Source of the DNA: Rhodopseudomonas palustris
Lineage (GTDB): Bacteria > Pseudomonadota > Alphaproteobacteria > Rhizobiales > Xanthobacteraceae
Direction: 5' to 3'
Length of the DNA: 64,000 nucleotides
Assembly: GCF_003031265.1 (NCBI RefSeq)
Contig: NZ_CP019966.1
Location: 2,914,001 to 2,978,000 of the forward strand
Below are positions 44,456 to 53,335 of this stretch, one piece after another (position 1 is the first letter of the stretch; every line of letters begins with the position of its first letter). The position numbers and the translations under genes are program-made. The notes below the pieces were generated by a model that saw nothing but the letters and a program-made list of their open reading frames with translations, did no database searches and was not told the DNA's origin.

Positions 44456-45025
44456 TCAGCCGGTGACGGTTGCCATCACGGACAACTGGGTTGCCGGGTC
44501 GATGCCGCGGGCCTCCATGGCGTTCTTCAGCAGCGGCGCGTCACAGCCGTGATCGCGCATCCAGCGGGCGATTATTTCGGCGCGATCCTTTCGATCACGG
44601 CAGAGTTCGGTCGCCAGCCGCAATTCGGGCGCCACCACCGCCACGCGCGTGTTGCCCACGGCGATCTCGGAAAAGTGCGTCCAGGGGCCGCCGCCGAAGG
44701 CCTCGATGAAAGCAGACTGCGCCGGAGGCTCGACGGTGCTGGCATCGACCTGAACGCCGCCCACCTCGAACGCCGCGTAATACTGCACGCAACAGGGCAT
44801 CCAGGTCGGCGGGCTCAGGCATCGGTAGGCGGCAAGCGCCCGCGCGAAGGTGTCGACATCGCTGCGTGTGGGCATGAGGAAGTCGACGTCGCAGGGCTCG
44901 ATCGGCACGCCGCGCAGCAGGTCCGCGGCGGTGCCGATTAGGCGGTAGTCGAAGCCGCCCTCCTGTTTCGCCAAGCTCAGCACAATCGTAAGGGTCTGGC
45001 GCAAAAGCTCCGGCGTCAGCGTCAT
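44456..45025 (-). CDS. nucleotidyltransferase-like protein
   Basis: A 189-residue protein from ATG 45025 (MTLTPELLRQTLTIVLSLAK), preceded by GGGAAGGAGCTCTC. The stretch RLIGTAADLLRGVPIEPCDV followed by DFLMP fits the minimal nucleotidyltransferase fold with a G-T...D-x-D pattern. A C-terminal helical part reads ELRLATELCRDRKDRAEIIA. Such proteins often belong to the MNT/AbiEii-like superfamily, but no HEPN or AbiEi partner is next to it, so a toxin-antitoxin role is not supported. Substrate is unknown. It is followed on the same strand by nothing close; hspQ lies upstream. Confidence 0.6.
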   Translation of the reverse strand: MTLTPELLRQTLTIVLSLAKQEGGFDYRLIGTAADLLRGVPIEPCDVDFLMPTRSDVDTFARALAAYRCLSPPTWMPCCVQYYAAFEVGGVQVDASTVEPPAQSAFIEAFGGGPWTHFSEIAVGNTRVAVVAPELRLATELCRDRKDRAEIIARWMRDHGCDAPLLKNAMEARGIDPATQLSVMATVTG

Positions 45026-45159
45026 GAGAGCTCCTTCCCACGACAGCCTAGCAGGGATGTGGCTCTCTGCGCTTTTGTGCTTTCGCGTGAGACGGCGCGT
45101 TCCGGCAATCAGTCCCGGCTGGGCGGGTCGATGCGTCGATCGAAACCGAGCGTCCTCGA

Positions 45160-45492
45160 TTAGTTCAGCGACGGATTGCGCGGCCGGTAGCCGCCGGACT
45201 TGTCCTTGATGAAGATCTCGGCGACCTGGGAATGCCGGATCGGCTCGCCGGAATCGTCGGGCAGCAGATTCTGCTCCGACACGTAGGCGACGTATTCCGA
45301 CTCCGCGTTCTCCGCCAGCAGGTGGTAGAACGGCTGGTCCTTGCTCGGCCGCACCTCTTCGGGAATTGCCAGCCACCATTCCTCGGTGTTGGCGAATTCC
45401 GGATCGATGTCGAACACCACCCCGCGGAACGAGAAGATCCGGTGGCGGACGATCTGACCGATCTGAAATTTAGCGGTTCGCGTCTTGATCAT
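45160..45492 (-). CDS. hspQ: heat shock protein HspQ
   Basis: HspQ (YccV-like, hemimethylated-DNA-binding fold) is a small heat-shock protein; in enterobacteria it enhances Lon and affects DnaA stability. The 110-residue product starts at ATG 45492 (MIKTRTAKFQIGQIVRHRIF), giving the normal length. The signatures FRGVVFDIDPEFANTEEWW, RPSKDQPFYHLLAENAESEY and AYVSEQNLL are diagnostic. The upstream open frame is not used. It is divergent from the AEC transporter gene. Confidence 0.93.
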   Translation of the reverse strand: MIKTRTAKFQIGQIVRHRIFSFRGVVFDIDPEFANTEEWWLAIPEEVRPSKDQPFYHLLAENAESEYVAYVSEQNLLPDDSGEPIRHSQVAEIFIKDKSGGYRPRNPSLN

Positions 45493-45615
45493 GGGAGTCG
45501 GATAGACCAGCTTGGCGGCGGACGCTAGTGGTAAACCGGCGACTCTGCTCCGCGGTGGTTCACCCGGGGTTTCCCTGATACCGCTAGGTTCCAACGCCCC
45601 GCTGCCGCATTTTGC

Positions 45616-46572
45616 ATGATCGATATTCTCAATCTCGCTCTGCCGTATTTCGGCCTGATCTTCGTCGGCTTCGCCTGCGGACGCTGGAAGAAATTGCCCG
45701 AACAGGGCCTGGTTTGGATGAATTTCTTCCTCGTCTTCGTCTCGCTGCCGGCGCTGTTCTTCCGGATCATGTCGAAGACGCCGTTCGAGGAACTGAACAA
45801 CCTGCCGTTCGTGCTGGCGACCACGCTGGCGACCGCGATCGCCTTCTTCCTGTCAGGGGTGCTCGGCCGGCTGATCGGCAAGCTGTCGATGCGGGAAGCA
45901 ACGATGGCGGCGCTGTCCGGCGGCTACGGCAATATCGGCTATATGGGGCCGGGGCTGGCGTTGGCGGTGCTTGGCACCCAGGCGGCGGCGCCGACCGCTT
46001 TGATCTTCTGCTTCGACACGATCTTTCTGTTTTCGATCGTGCCGCTCGGCATGGCGCTCACCGCTGCCGACAAACGGCCGCTGATCCCGACCATCATCGC
46101 GGTGCTGCGGGAGATCCTGTTCCACCCGCTGATCGTCGCCGCCTATTGCGGAGCGGCGGCGGCCGCGTTCCATGTCGAGCTGCCGGTCGCGGTCGATAAG
46201 ATGCTGGGCTTCTTGCAGAATGCAGCGGCGCCGGTAGCGCTGTTCACGCTCGGCGTTACTGTGGCGCTGCGGCCATTCGGCCGGGTGCCGTGGGAGATCC
46301 CCAGCCTGGTGGCGGTCAAGCTGCTGCTGCACCCGGTGATCGTGTTTTGTCTGATATTGGCGTTCGGGCCGTTTTCGCCCGAATGGGCAGCGACTGCAGT
46401 GCTGATGGCGTCACTGCCGCCTGCGCTGAACGTGTTCGTGATCGCCCGGCAATACAATACGTGGGTCGAGCCGGCGTCGGTCGCGGTGCTGATCGGGACC
46501 TTCATGTCGGTGGTGACGCTCACCACCGTGATGTGGCTGATCCGGACCGGGCAGATCCCGTTCCCGGGCTAG
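45616..46572 (+). CDS. AEC-family (auxin efflux carrier type) transporter
   Basis: A 318-residue membrane protein with about ten spans. The family layout is two halves of five spans with a charged loop between. Recognisable parts are MIDILNLALPYFGLIFVGFA at the start, GGYGNIGYMGPGLALAVLG in span 4, NAAAPVALFTLGVTVALRPF in the second half, and ASLPPALNVFVIARQY near the end. AEC transporters move organic acids or related compounds. The neighbours (hspQ and a Ubi hydroxylase, both on the other strand) do not reveal the substrate. Confidence 0.88.
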   Translation: MIDILNLALPYFGLIFVGFACGRWKKLPEQGLVWMNFFLVFVSLPALFFRIMSKTPFEELNNLPFVLATTLATAIAFFLSGVLGRLIGKLSMREATMAALSGGYGNIGYMGPGLALAVLGTQAAAPTALIFCFDTIFLFSIVPLGMALTAADKRPLIPTIIAVLREILFHPLIVAAYCGAAAAAFHVELPVAVDKMLGFLQNAAAPVALFTLGVTVALRPFGRVPWEIPSLVAVKLLLHPVIVFCLILAFGPFSPEWAATAVLMASLPPALNVFVIARQYNTWVEPASVAVLIGTFMSVVTLTTVMWLIRTGQIPFPG

Positions 46573-46578
46573 CCGTCC

Positions 46579-47775
46579 TCAGATCGAGCGCCAGAACGGC
46601 GACAGCCCCTCGCGCATCGCGAACCGGCGGATCGGGGCTACGGAGCTGATCAGATGCATCCCCGCCGCCCGCAGCATCTGCGCGGGTAAGAGATCGCTGA
46701 GCAGGGTGCGGTTGGCGATGTCGATCGCGGCGGTGCGGCTGGCAATGTCGGGTCCTCGGCTGCGGCCATAGCGCGCCATCACGGCGTCCGAGCCGATATC
46801 CGTGCCGTTCGCCAGCGCGTCGCGCACGATCTCGGCAAGGTCGCCGGCATCCCGCAGCCCCATATTCAACCCCTGCGCCCCGATCGGGGGCACGACGTGA
46901 GCGGCTTCACCAACCAAGGCGATGCGTTGCTGCGCGTAAGCGGCCGGTTTCTCGATCGCCAGCGGAAACAGATTGCGGCCGGGCTCGACGGTCATTTTGC
47001 CGTAGATCGACTGCGACTGCTTCTCCGCCGCAGCCGACAATTCGTCGTCGGACAGCGCCATCAGCCGCTGCGCCTCCTTCGGTGAGGCGACCCAGACGAT
47101 GCTCATCCGACGGCCCGGCAGCGGCACGAATACGCACGGGCCTTCCTTGGTGTGAAACTCGGTGGAGACGTTGTCGTGGGAGCGGGTGGTCTTGACGTTG
47201 AAGGTCAGCGCCGACTGATGCAGGGCGCGGCTGCTCACCTTGATGCCCGCGGCTTCACGGCACTGCGACTGGCGGCCATCGGCGCCGACCACCAGCTTGG
47301 CCGAGATGGTTCGGCCGCCGCGGATCCGAACGATCACTTCGTCGTCGCCCGGCACGACCGATTCAGCTTCATCGTCGAAACGCTGCAGGTTCGACAGCTC
47401 GGCCGCGCGTTCTTCGAGGCCGACCAGCAGGGCACGGTTCTCGATGTTGTAGCCGAACGCGTCCATGCCGATTTCATCGGACGCGAACTTCACTTCGGGG
47501 GCCCGTATCAGCCGGCCGGTATCGTCCACCAGCCGCATCGACCGCAGCGCGGCGGCCTTGCTTGAGCAGCGCCGCCAGACGTCAAGTCGGTCGAGAATGT
47601 CGATCGAATCGCCCAGCAGAGCCGTGGTGCGATTATCGCCGTAGGGCACCAGCCGCGCGATCAGTGCGGTGGCTGCGCCGGTCTCGGCAAGCGCGATGGC
47701 GGCGGTGAGGCCGGCGGGACCGCCGCCGACAATGATGGCGTCGTAGCTGTTAGGCTCGATCAGGCTCTGGGTCAT
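46579..47775 (-). CDS. UbiH/UbiF/COQ6-family FAD-dependent hydroxylase
   Basis: A 398-residue flavoprotein monooxygenase, most likely for hydroxylation of the ubiquinone ring. The start is ATG 47775 (MTQSLIEPNSYDAIIVGGGP). The FAD-binding GxGxxG is in IVGGGPAGLTAAIALAE. The DG motif is VVGADGRQSQCREAAG, and the second FAD motif is LVGEAAHVVPPIGAQGLNMG. In alphaproteobacteria UbiL, UbiM and UbiH share this family, so the exact position hydroxylated cannot be given. It is convergent with the AEC transporter (6 bases between stops) and divergent from pcs. Confidence 0.87.
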   Translation of the reverse strand: MTQSLIEPNSYDAIIVGGGPAGLTAAIALAETGAATALIARLVPYGDNRTTALLGDSIDILDRLDVWRRCSSKAAALRSMRLVDDTGRLIRAPEVKFASDEIGMDAFGYNIENRALLVGLEERAAELSNLQRFDDEAESVVPGDDEVIVRIRGGRTISAKLVVGADGRQSQCREAAGIKVSSRALHQSALTFNVKTTRSHDNVSTEFHTKEGPCVFVPLPGRRMSIVWVASPKEAQRLMALSDDELSAAAEKQSQSIYGKMTVEPGRNLFPLAIEKPAAYAQQRIALVGEAAHVVPPIGAQGLNMGLRDAGDLAEIVRDALANGTDIGSDAVMARYGRSRGPDIASRTAAIDIANRTLLSDLLPAQMLRAAGMHLISSVAPIRRFAMREGLSPFWRSI

Positions 47776-47908
47776 GGCACGGACAATTGCTCTCGTCAGC
47801 GACGATTTCAAGTCCGCCGCGAAACATTAACGTTTCCGGCCGTTTGCGCGACGGAACGCCGCAACTGATTGTGCAGACCGGTACCCAACCTGATATGCAC
47901 GAGGCCCG

Positions 47909-48643
47909 ATGACCCAGCTGGACCCTTCGCCATTGCCGCCCGGATCGGGCATACGCCGCGCCGCCGCGCTCGGCGTGCACCTGTTTACGGCCGCAGGGGC
48001 TGCGATCGCATTGCTCGCGATGCTGGAAGCCGTCCGCCAGCATTGGGCCGGGATGTTCGCTTGGCTCGGGTTGGCGTTGCTGATCGACGCGATCGACGGC
48101 CCGCTGGCGCGGCGCCTGGACGTCGCAAGGTTGCAGCCGGACTGGTCGGGCGACGTGCTCGATCTGGTGGTCGATTTCGTCACCTACGTGTTCGTGCCGG
48201 CCTATGCGATCACCGCGAGTGGTCTGCTATTGCCGATCGCAGCGCCGCTGCTCGGCATCGGCATCGTGATCAGTTCGGCGATGTACTTCGCCGACCGACG
48301 GATGAAGACCGACGATAATCACTTCCGCGGCTTTCCGGCGCTGTGGAACGCAGCAGCGTTCTATCTGTTCTTGCTGCACCCGCCGGCGATCGTCGGCAGC
48401 CTGGGAATAGCAGCCTTGATCGTGCTCACCTTCGTGCCGTTTCGCGTCGTGCATCCGGTGCGCGTGGCGCGGTTGCGCACGCTGACGCTGGCGCTGATCG
48501 CGCTGTGGGCGGTGCTCGCTGCCTATGCAATTGTCCGCGACTTCGAAGTCCCGCTGCCGGTTACCATCGTGCTGTGCGCGGTCGCCCTCTATGTCTGCCT
48601 TGCCGATAGTGTCATCCGCTTATTCCGACGAGCCCCCCGATGA
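47909..48643 (+). CDS. pcs: phosphatidylcholine synthase
   Basis: Pcs condenses CDP-diacylglycerol with choline to give phosphatidylcholine in one step. It is found in rhizobia, brucellae and related alphaproteobacteria. The 244-residue product has about eight membrane spans. The CDP-alcohol phosphotransferase motif can be read: DGPLAR, then 12 residues, then GDVLDLVVD, matching the DG-x2-AR-x12-G-x3-D-x3-D form typical of Pcs. Later segments include FRGFPALWNAAAFYLFLL. The stop overlaps the terC start by 4 bases (ATGA). Confidence 0.92.
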   Translation: MTQLDPSPLPPGSGIRRAAALGVHLFTAAGAAIALLAMLEAVRQHWAGMFAWLGLALLIDAIDGPLARRLDVARLQPDWSGDVLDLVVDFVTYVFVPAYAITASGLLLPIAAPLLGIGIVISSAMYFADRRMKTDDNHFRGFPALWNAAAFYLFLLHPPAIVGSLGIAALIVLTFVPFRVVHPVRVARLRTLTLALIALWAVLAAYAIVRDFEVPLPVTIVLCAVALYVCLADSVIRLFRRAPR

Positions 48644-49362
48644 TCGAATTGTTGTCCAGTCCCGAAGCCTGGGCCGCGCTGCTCACCCTGACGGCGCTCG
48701 AAATTGTCCTCGGCATCGACAACGTGATCTTCCTGTCCGTGCTGGTGTCCCGAATCCCCGAGCCGCGGGCGACCCGCGCGCGCCAGATCGGCCTCGGCCT
48801 GGCGCTGTTGTTTCGGCTCATGCTGCTCAGCGTGTTGGTGTGGCTGATCGGGCTGACCGCGCCGGTGTTCAGCATCGCCGACAGGGCGTTCTCCTGGCGC
48901 GACATCATCCTGATCCTCGGCGGCCTGTTTCTGATCGCCAAGGCGACCCACGAGATTCATGCCGAGGTCGAGGCCAAGAACGGCGAGGCGCAAGCCTCGA
49001 CCGCCGATCGGGCGTTCTTCTGGGTGATCGTACAGATCGTGGTGGTCGACCTGGTGTTTTCGATCGACTCGATCATCACCGCGATCGGCATGGCCCAGGA
49101 CATCGAGATCATGGTCGCGGCGGTGCTGATCGCGATGGCGGTGATGTACGTCTCGTCCGGTCCGGTGGCGCGATTCGTCTCCGAGCACCCGACCACCAAG
49201 ATGCTGGCGCTGGCGTTCCTGGTGCTGATCGGCGTGGCGCTGGTGGCCGATGGCTTCGCGTTCCACATCCCGCGCGGCTACATCTACTTCGCCATCCTGT
49301 TCTCGGCGGCGGTGGAGTTCTTCAACGTGCTGGCCAAGCGTAACCGCGCCAAGCCGCGTTGA
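48640..49362 (+). CDS. TerC-family membrane protein
   Basis: A 240-residue integral membrane protein with about seven spans. Family signatures are LTALEIVLGIDNVIFLSVLV near the N-terminus, RDIILILGGLFLIAKATHEI, and VVDLVFSIDSIITAIGM, with the paired acidic residues in IDN and IDS that are proposed to bind metal. Some TerC proteins are linked to tellurite resistance or manganese export. It overlaps pcs and may be co-translated with it; no tellurite genes are near. Confidence 0.92.
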   Translation: MIELLSSPEAWAALLTLTALEIVLGIDNVIFLSVLVSRIPEPRATRARQIGLGLALLFRLMLLSVLVWLIGLTAPVFSIADRAFSWRDIILILGGLFLIAKATHEIHAEVEAKNGEAQASTADRAFFWVIVQIVVVDLVFSIDSIITAIGMAQDIEIMVAAVLIAMAVMYVSSGPVARFVSEHPTTKMLALAFLVLIGVALVADGFAFHIPRGYIYFAILFSAAVEFFNVLAKRNRAKPR

Positions 49363-49448
49363 CGCCGTGCGCTGCCGCATCGCCGCCGGTTGACAAGGCC
49401 GGGGCGATGGCATTCCGTGACGCTGACAATAGACCTGAGGGGACGATA

Positions 49449-50423
49449 ATGGCGAAGGCGGTGCGGGTGCATCAGGTGGGTGGACCGGAGGTTCTGGTCT
49501 ACGAGGACGTCGAGCTGCCGCCGCCGGGCGAGGGCGAGGTCCGCATCCGCCAGCACGCGGTCGGCCTCAACTTCATCGACGTGTATTTCCGCACCGGACT
49601 CTACAAAGCGCCGTCGCTGCCGTTCGTGATCGGCAACGAGGCGGCCGGTGAGGTCGTCTCGGTCGGCCCGCACGTCACCAACTTCCATCCCGGCGACCGC
49701 GTCGCGTACTACGCGAATCTCGGCGGCTATGCCACCGAGCGCAACATCGAAGCCGCCAAGCTGGTGAAGCTGCCCGACCACATCACCTACGAGCAGGGCG
49801 CCGTGCTGATGCTCAAGGGCCTGACGGTGTGGTACCTGCTGCACAAGACCTTCAAGGTCGAGCCCGGCCACCGGGTGTTGATCCACGCCGCCGCCGGCGG
49901 CATCGGTCTGCTCGCGTGCCAATGGGCACGGGCGCTCGGCGCGCATGTCATCGGTACCGTCGGCTCCAAGGCCAAAGCCGATCTGGCGCTGGCCAATGGC
50001 TGCGATCACGTCATCCTCTACAACGAAGAGGACTGGGTAGCGCGAGTCAAACAGATCAGCCGCAATGAGCTGTGCGACGTGGTCTATGACGGCGTCGGCA
50101 AGGCGACGTTCCCCGGCTCTCTGAAGTGCATCAAGCCGCGCGGGCTGTTCGTGTCGTTCGGCAACGCCTCAGGCCCGGTGCCGCCGTTCCCGCTCACCGA
50201 GCTCAACAACCACGGCTCGCTGTTCGCGACCCGTCCGAAGCTGAACGACTACATTGGGACCCGCAAGGAGCTGATCGAGGGCGCCGATACGCTGTTCTCA
50301 GCCGTGATCGAAGGCAAGCTGCACGTCCCGATCAACCACGCCTACGCGCTCAAGGACGCCGCCAAGGCGCACGTCGATCTGGAAGGGCGTGTGACGACCG
50401 GTGCCTCGATTCTGAAGCCGTAA
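49449..50423 (+). CDS. quinone oxidoreductase (QOR, MDR superfamily)
   Basis: A 324-residue zeta-crystallin-like NADPH:quinone reductase. The start is ATG 49449 (MAKAVRVHQVGGPEVLVYED). It has VGLNFIDVYFRTGLYKAP near residue 55, GNEAAGEVVSVG, and the Rossmann motif HAAAGGIGLLACQWARALGA near residue 145. SKAKADLALANGCDHVI follows. No structural zinc cysteines are present, as expected for this family. The gene stands alone, followed by a palindromic repeat. Confidence 0.93.
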   Translation: MAKAVRVHQVGGPEVLVYEDVELPPPGEGEVRIRQHAVGLNFIDVYFRTGLYKAPSLPFVIGNEAAGEVVSVGPHVTNFHPGDRVAYYANLGGYATERNIEAAKLVKLPDHITYEQGAVLMLKGLTVWYLLHKTFKVEPGHRVLIHAAAGGIGLLACQWARALGAHVIGTVGSKAKADLALANGCDHVILYNEEDWVARVKQISRNELCDVVYDGVGKATFPGSLKCIKPRGLFVSFGNASGPVPPFPLTELNNHGSLFATRPKLNDYIGTRKELIEGADTLFSAVIEGKLHVPINHAYALKDAAKAHVDLEGRVTTGASILKP

Positions 50424-50451
50424 GGTCGCACAACGTCACCCCACAACGAGC

Positions 50452-50554
50452 CGTCACCCTCCGCGAAAGCGGAGGGCCCAGTATTGCAGAGCGCTGGTGT
50501 AGAGCAATCAGCGCTCTGCAATACTGGGTCGCCCGGACAAGCCGGGCGATGACG
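50452..50554. repeat. palindromic intergenic repeat (copy 3)
   Basis: A tripartite element. It contains a small hairpin CCCTCCGCGAAAGCGGAGGG (50457-50476). The central part is a perfect 20-base inverted repeat, starting CCCAGTATTGC at 50477-50496 and complementary to 50509-50528, with a 12-base loop. Then comes GCCCGG-ACAA-GCCGGGC (50531-50547). The outer ends are CGTCA and TGACG. The right-hand hairpin resembles that of copy 1. It lies between a plus-strand gene and the convergent rimO. Confidence 0.85.
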
Positions 50555-50591
50555 TGATTAGATGTCGAGGAGCCGTGCGTTAGCGGCGAGT

Positions 50592-51917
50592 TCAGAACCC
50601 CGCCACGGTGCCGTGGAGGTCGTACGCGTCAGCGCGGTCGATCTTGGCGGTGACGATTTCGCCGACGCGCAGCGGGCGGCGGCTCGACAGATAGACCGCG
50701 CCGTCGATATCCGGCGCGTCGGCCTTGGAGCGGCCTTTGGCGACGGTCGGGCCGATCTCGTCGATGATCACCTGCTGACGGGTGCCGACCTTGCGCTTCA
50801 GCCGGCGGGCAGAGATCGCCTGCTGCCGCGCCATCAGCCTGTTCCAGCGCTCCTGCTTGACCTCGTCCGAGATCTGATCGGGCAGGGCGTTCGACGGTGC
50901 GCCGGCGACCGGCTCGTATTTGAACGCGCCGAGACGATCGATTTCGGCTTCGTCCAGCCATTCGAGCAGGAATTCGAAGTCGCGCTCGGTCTCGCCAGGG
51001 AAGCCCACGATGAAGGTCGAGCGCAACGCCAGATCCGGGCACTGCTCGCGCCAGCGTTTGATCCGGTCGAGCGTCTTGTCCTGCGCGGCCGGGCGCTTCA
51101 TCAGTTTCAGCACGTCGGGGCTGGCGTGCTGGAACGGGATGTCGAGATAGGGCAGCACCTTGCCGTCCGCCATCAGGCCGATCACCTCGTCGACATGCGG
51201 ATACGGATAGACGTAGTGCAGCCGCACCCAGGCGCCGAGCTCGCCGAGCTCGCTTGCCAGATCGAGGAATTTGGCGCGGACGCTGCGATCCTTCCAGGGG
51301 CTCTCTGCGTACTTGACATCGACGCCGTAGGCCGAGGTGTCCTGCGAGATGACCAGCAGCTCCTTGACGCCGGCAGCGACCAGCTTCTCGGCTTCGCGCA
51401 GCACGTCGCCGGCCGGGCGCGATGCGAGATCGCCGCGCAGCTTCGGGATGATGCAGAAGCTGCAGCGATTGTTGCAGCCCTCGGAGATCTTCAAATACGC
51501 GTAGTGCCGCGGCGTCAGCCGCACGCCCTGCGGCGGCACCAGATCGAGATGCGGGTTGTGAAGCGCCGGCCGCGCGCGATGCACCGCCTCGAGCACGCTT
51601 TCATATTGCTGCGGTCCGGTGATCGACAGCACGCCGGGGTAGGCGGCTTCGATCTGCTCCGGCTCGGCGCCCATGCAGCCGGTGACGATCACCTTGCCGT
51701 TGGCCGCCATCGCTTCGCCGATCGCCGCCAGCGATTCCTGCTTGGCGCTGTCGAGAAAGCCGCAGGTGTTGACGATCACGAGGTCAGCGCCGTCATGCTT
51801 GCGAGCCAGGTCATAGCCCTCGGCGCGCAACCGCGTGATGATGCGCTCGGAATCGACCAGGGCCTTGGGGCATCCCAGCGAAACAAAACTGATCTTGGGC
51901 GCGGTGGCCTGCTGCAT
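50592..51917 (-). CDS. rimO: ribosomal protein S12 methylthiotransferase RimO
   Basis: RimO is a radical-SAM enzyme that methylthiolates Asp88 of ribosomal protein S12. The 441-residue product has the N-terminal cluster-binding domain: [22 protein letters not shown], and [11 protein letters not shown]. The radical-SAM CxxxCxxC reads [16 protein letters not shown] (about residues 160-175). The C-terminal part ends in a TRAM domain ([20 protein letters not shown]). The lack of the MiaB signature and the overall match favour RimO over MiaB. Confidence 0.95.
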   Translation of the reverse strand: MQQATAPKISFVSLGCPKALVDSERIITRLRAEGYDLARKHDGADLVIVNTCGFLDSAKQESLAAIGEAMAANGKVIVTGCMGAEPEQIEAAYPGVLSITGPQQYESVLEAVHRARPALHNPHLDLVPPQGVRLTPRHYAYLKISEGCNNRCSFCIIPKLRGDLASRPAGDVLREAEKLVAAGVKELLVISQDTSAYGVDVKYAESPWKDRSVRAKFLDLASELGELGAWVRLHYVYPYPHVDEVIGLMADGKVLPYLDIPFQHASPDVLKLMKRPAAQDKTLDRIKRWREQCPDLALRSTFIVGFPGETERDFEFLLEWLDEAEIDRLGAFKYEPVAGAPSNALPDQISDEVKQERWNRLMARQQAISARRLKRKVGTRQQVIIDEIGPTVAKGRSKADAPDIDGAVYLSSRRPLRVGEIVTAKIDRADAYDLHGTVAGF

Positions 51918-52319
51918 GGTCGAACTGCCTGGATTGGGGTGGGAGAGGAGCTAAACCGGATCGGCGGCGCTGGCAAGGCGGGCCGGAACTCCGTTGGGCG
52001 AGAAGAATGCTCTTCGGTGGGGTTCCGAAGGAGGCGAATTTTTCCGGTTCCGGGACCCGCGCAGCGGCCCCGTTGTTATTTCGGCGGCCGTCTTGCGGAG
52101 GACGACGGCCAGGCCTTTCTTGTTCTACGGAACCAGGAGACGGACCGGTGCGACAACAGCCTCATTTGCAATCCGCGACAGCCCAGCGGCTTCGGTCGTG
52201 GTCGGCGGTCGCCGTCGATATTCACGTCCTGATGCTCGGCGCAGCATTCGGTCTGATCGGTGCGATCGTGATCGCCGCCCCGCATCTACGGCTGCCCTGA
52301 TCGTTTCGTTCAACGGCTA
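51918..52319. other. intergenic region between rimO and a LysR gene
   Basis: 402 bases. Besides the short frame listed at 52148-52300, it has a GGCCGTC (52086-52092) / GACGGCC (52104-52110) stem. No other supported feature is seen. Confidence 0.4.
52148..52300 (+). CDS. possible small membrane protein
   Basis: A 50-codon frame with a GTG start, preceded by AACCAGGAGACGGACCG with an AGGAG about 8 bases away. It encodes a short basic N-terminus (RQQPHLQSATAQRLRS) and one hydrophobic segment (VLMLGAAFGLIGAIVIAA). The spacing and membrane segment make a small protein plausible, but there is no family evidence. Convergent with the LysR gene. Confidence 0.35.
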   Translation: MRQQPHLQSATAQRLRSWSAVAVDIHVLMLGAAFGLIGAIVIAAPHLRLP

Positions 52320-53234
52320 CTACTCGTGTGAACCGCTGCCCGCCTGGGTTCGCACGAAACGCGCCGCGGGAGCGAGCGCTGAATTTGCAAAGTGCCGGAC
52401 GATCACGCTGGCGAGCGCCTCTGCCGCAGGATTGGAGCTTCGCGCCGAGCGGTAGAGCACCAAATCGACTTTGGGCAGGGCGGGGAACGTATCACCGCGG
52501 CCGAGCATACGCATCCCCGGCAGCACCGAGCTCTTGCCAACAACGCTGACCGCGATCCCTGAGAACACCGCCGCCTGAATGCCGCTGATGCTCTCGCTGA
52601 TGCAGCTCAGCCGCCAGATTCTGCCGATGCTTTCGAGCGCCGCGAGACCGAAATCGCGGAAGATGTTGCCGGGCGGGAGCATCGCCAGCGGCACTGGGTT
52701 TTCGAGGTGTACTGAGCTTCGCTCAGACGCAACCCATACCAGCTCTTCCTGTGCCACCAACTCGCCGACCTTGAACGCGGGCATCCCCGTGACGATCGCC
52801 AGATCAATCTCCGCGCGCTCGACCGACGCCATCAGCTTGCTCGACAGCGCGCATTTCAGCTCGACATCGACATTGGGGTAGGCGCTGCGGAAGTCAGCCA
52901 GAATGCCCGGCAGCAGATACGCGGCGTACAGATCGGGCATCCCGAGCACGACCACGCCGTCGAGCTTCGGTGCGGCGAGGCGGGCGCGTAGTTCGTCCTG
53001 CAGGCCCATGATGGTGCGGGCATAGCCGAGCACCAGCTCACCATGATTAGTCAGGACCAGCTTGCGGCCGACCTTGGTGAACAGCGGTGCTCCGGTTGCT
53101 TCCTCCAGCCGGTTGAGCTGCAGGCTGACGGCCGGCTGGGTCCGGCCCAATCGCCGCGACGTTTCGGAAAAACTGCCGGTCTGAACCAGCACGATGAAGG
53201 TCTGCAGCAGGCGGAGGTCGAGCGGGGCGAGCAT
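52320..53234 (-). CDS. LysR-family regulator of the ABC/5-oxoprolinase island
   Basis: A 304-residue LysR protein. The winged helix-turn-helix is residues about 5-65 (LLQTFIVLVQTGSFSETSRR, then RTQPAVSLQLNRLEEATGAP and KLVLTNHGELVLGYA). The effector domain has LGMPDLYAAYLLPGILADFR and IDLAIVTGMPAF. It is divergent from the ABC substrate-binding gene, with 101 bases between. The symmetric TTATA-N7-TATAA at 53252-53268 could be its operator. It most likely controls the importer and perhaps the downstream hydrolase. Confidence 0.9.
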   Translation of the reverse strand: MLAPLDLRLLQTFIVLVQTGSFSETSRRLGRTQPAVSLQLNRLEEATGAPLFTKVGRKLVLTNHGELVLGYARTIMGLQDELRARLAAPKLDGVVVLGMPDLYAAYLLPGILADFRSAYPNVDVELKCALSSKLMASVERAEIDLAIVTGMPAFKVGELVAQEELVWVASERSSVHLENPVPLAMLPPGNIFRDFGLAALESIGRIWRLSCISESISGIQAAVFSGIAVSVVGKSSVLPGMRMLGRGDTFPALPKVDLVLYRSARSSNPAAEALASVIVRHFANSALAPAARFVRTQAGSGSHE

Positions 53235-53251
53235 GGTTCTATTAAGCCAGC

Positions 53252-53268
53252 TTATAAAACCGATATAA
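53252..53268. promoter_or_regulatory. candidate LysR operator of the importer
   Basis: TTATA (53252-53256) and TATAA (53264-53268) form a symmetric site with a T-N11-A core (53253 and 53265). It lies between the divergent LysR and substrate-binding genes, 18 bases before the LysR start and about 70 bases before the binding-protein start. Confidence 0.45.
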
Positions 53269-53335
53269 ACAATAAATTTCTGATGTTGTTGCGTCGCACC
53301 TACAGTGGCTTGCCGGGATCAGCAGCGAGGAAGCC

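Noticed and set aside
44456..45025. A possible MNT/HEPN-type toxin-antitoxin or AbiE system around the nucleotidyltransferase-like gene.
   Set aside because: No HEPN or AbiEi-like partner lies on either side; neighbours are an IalB-family gene and hspQ.
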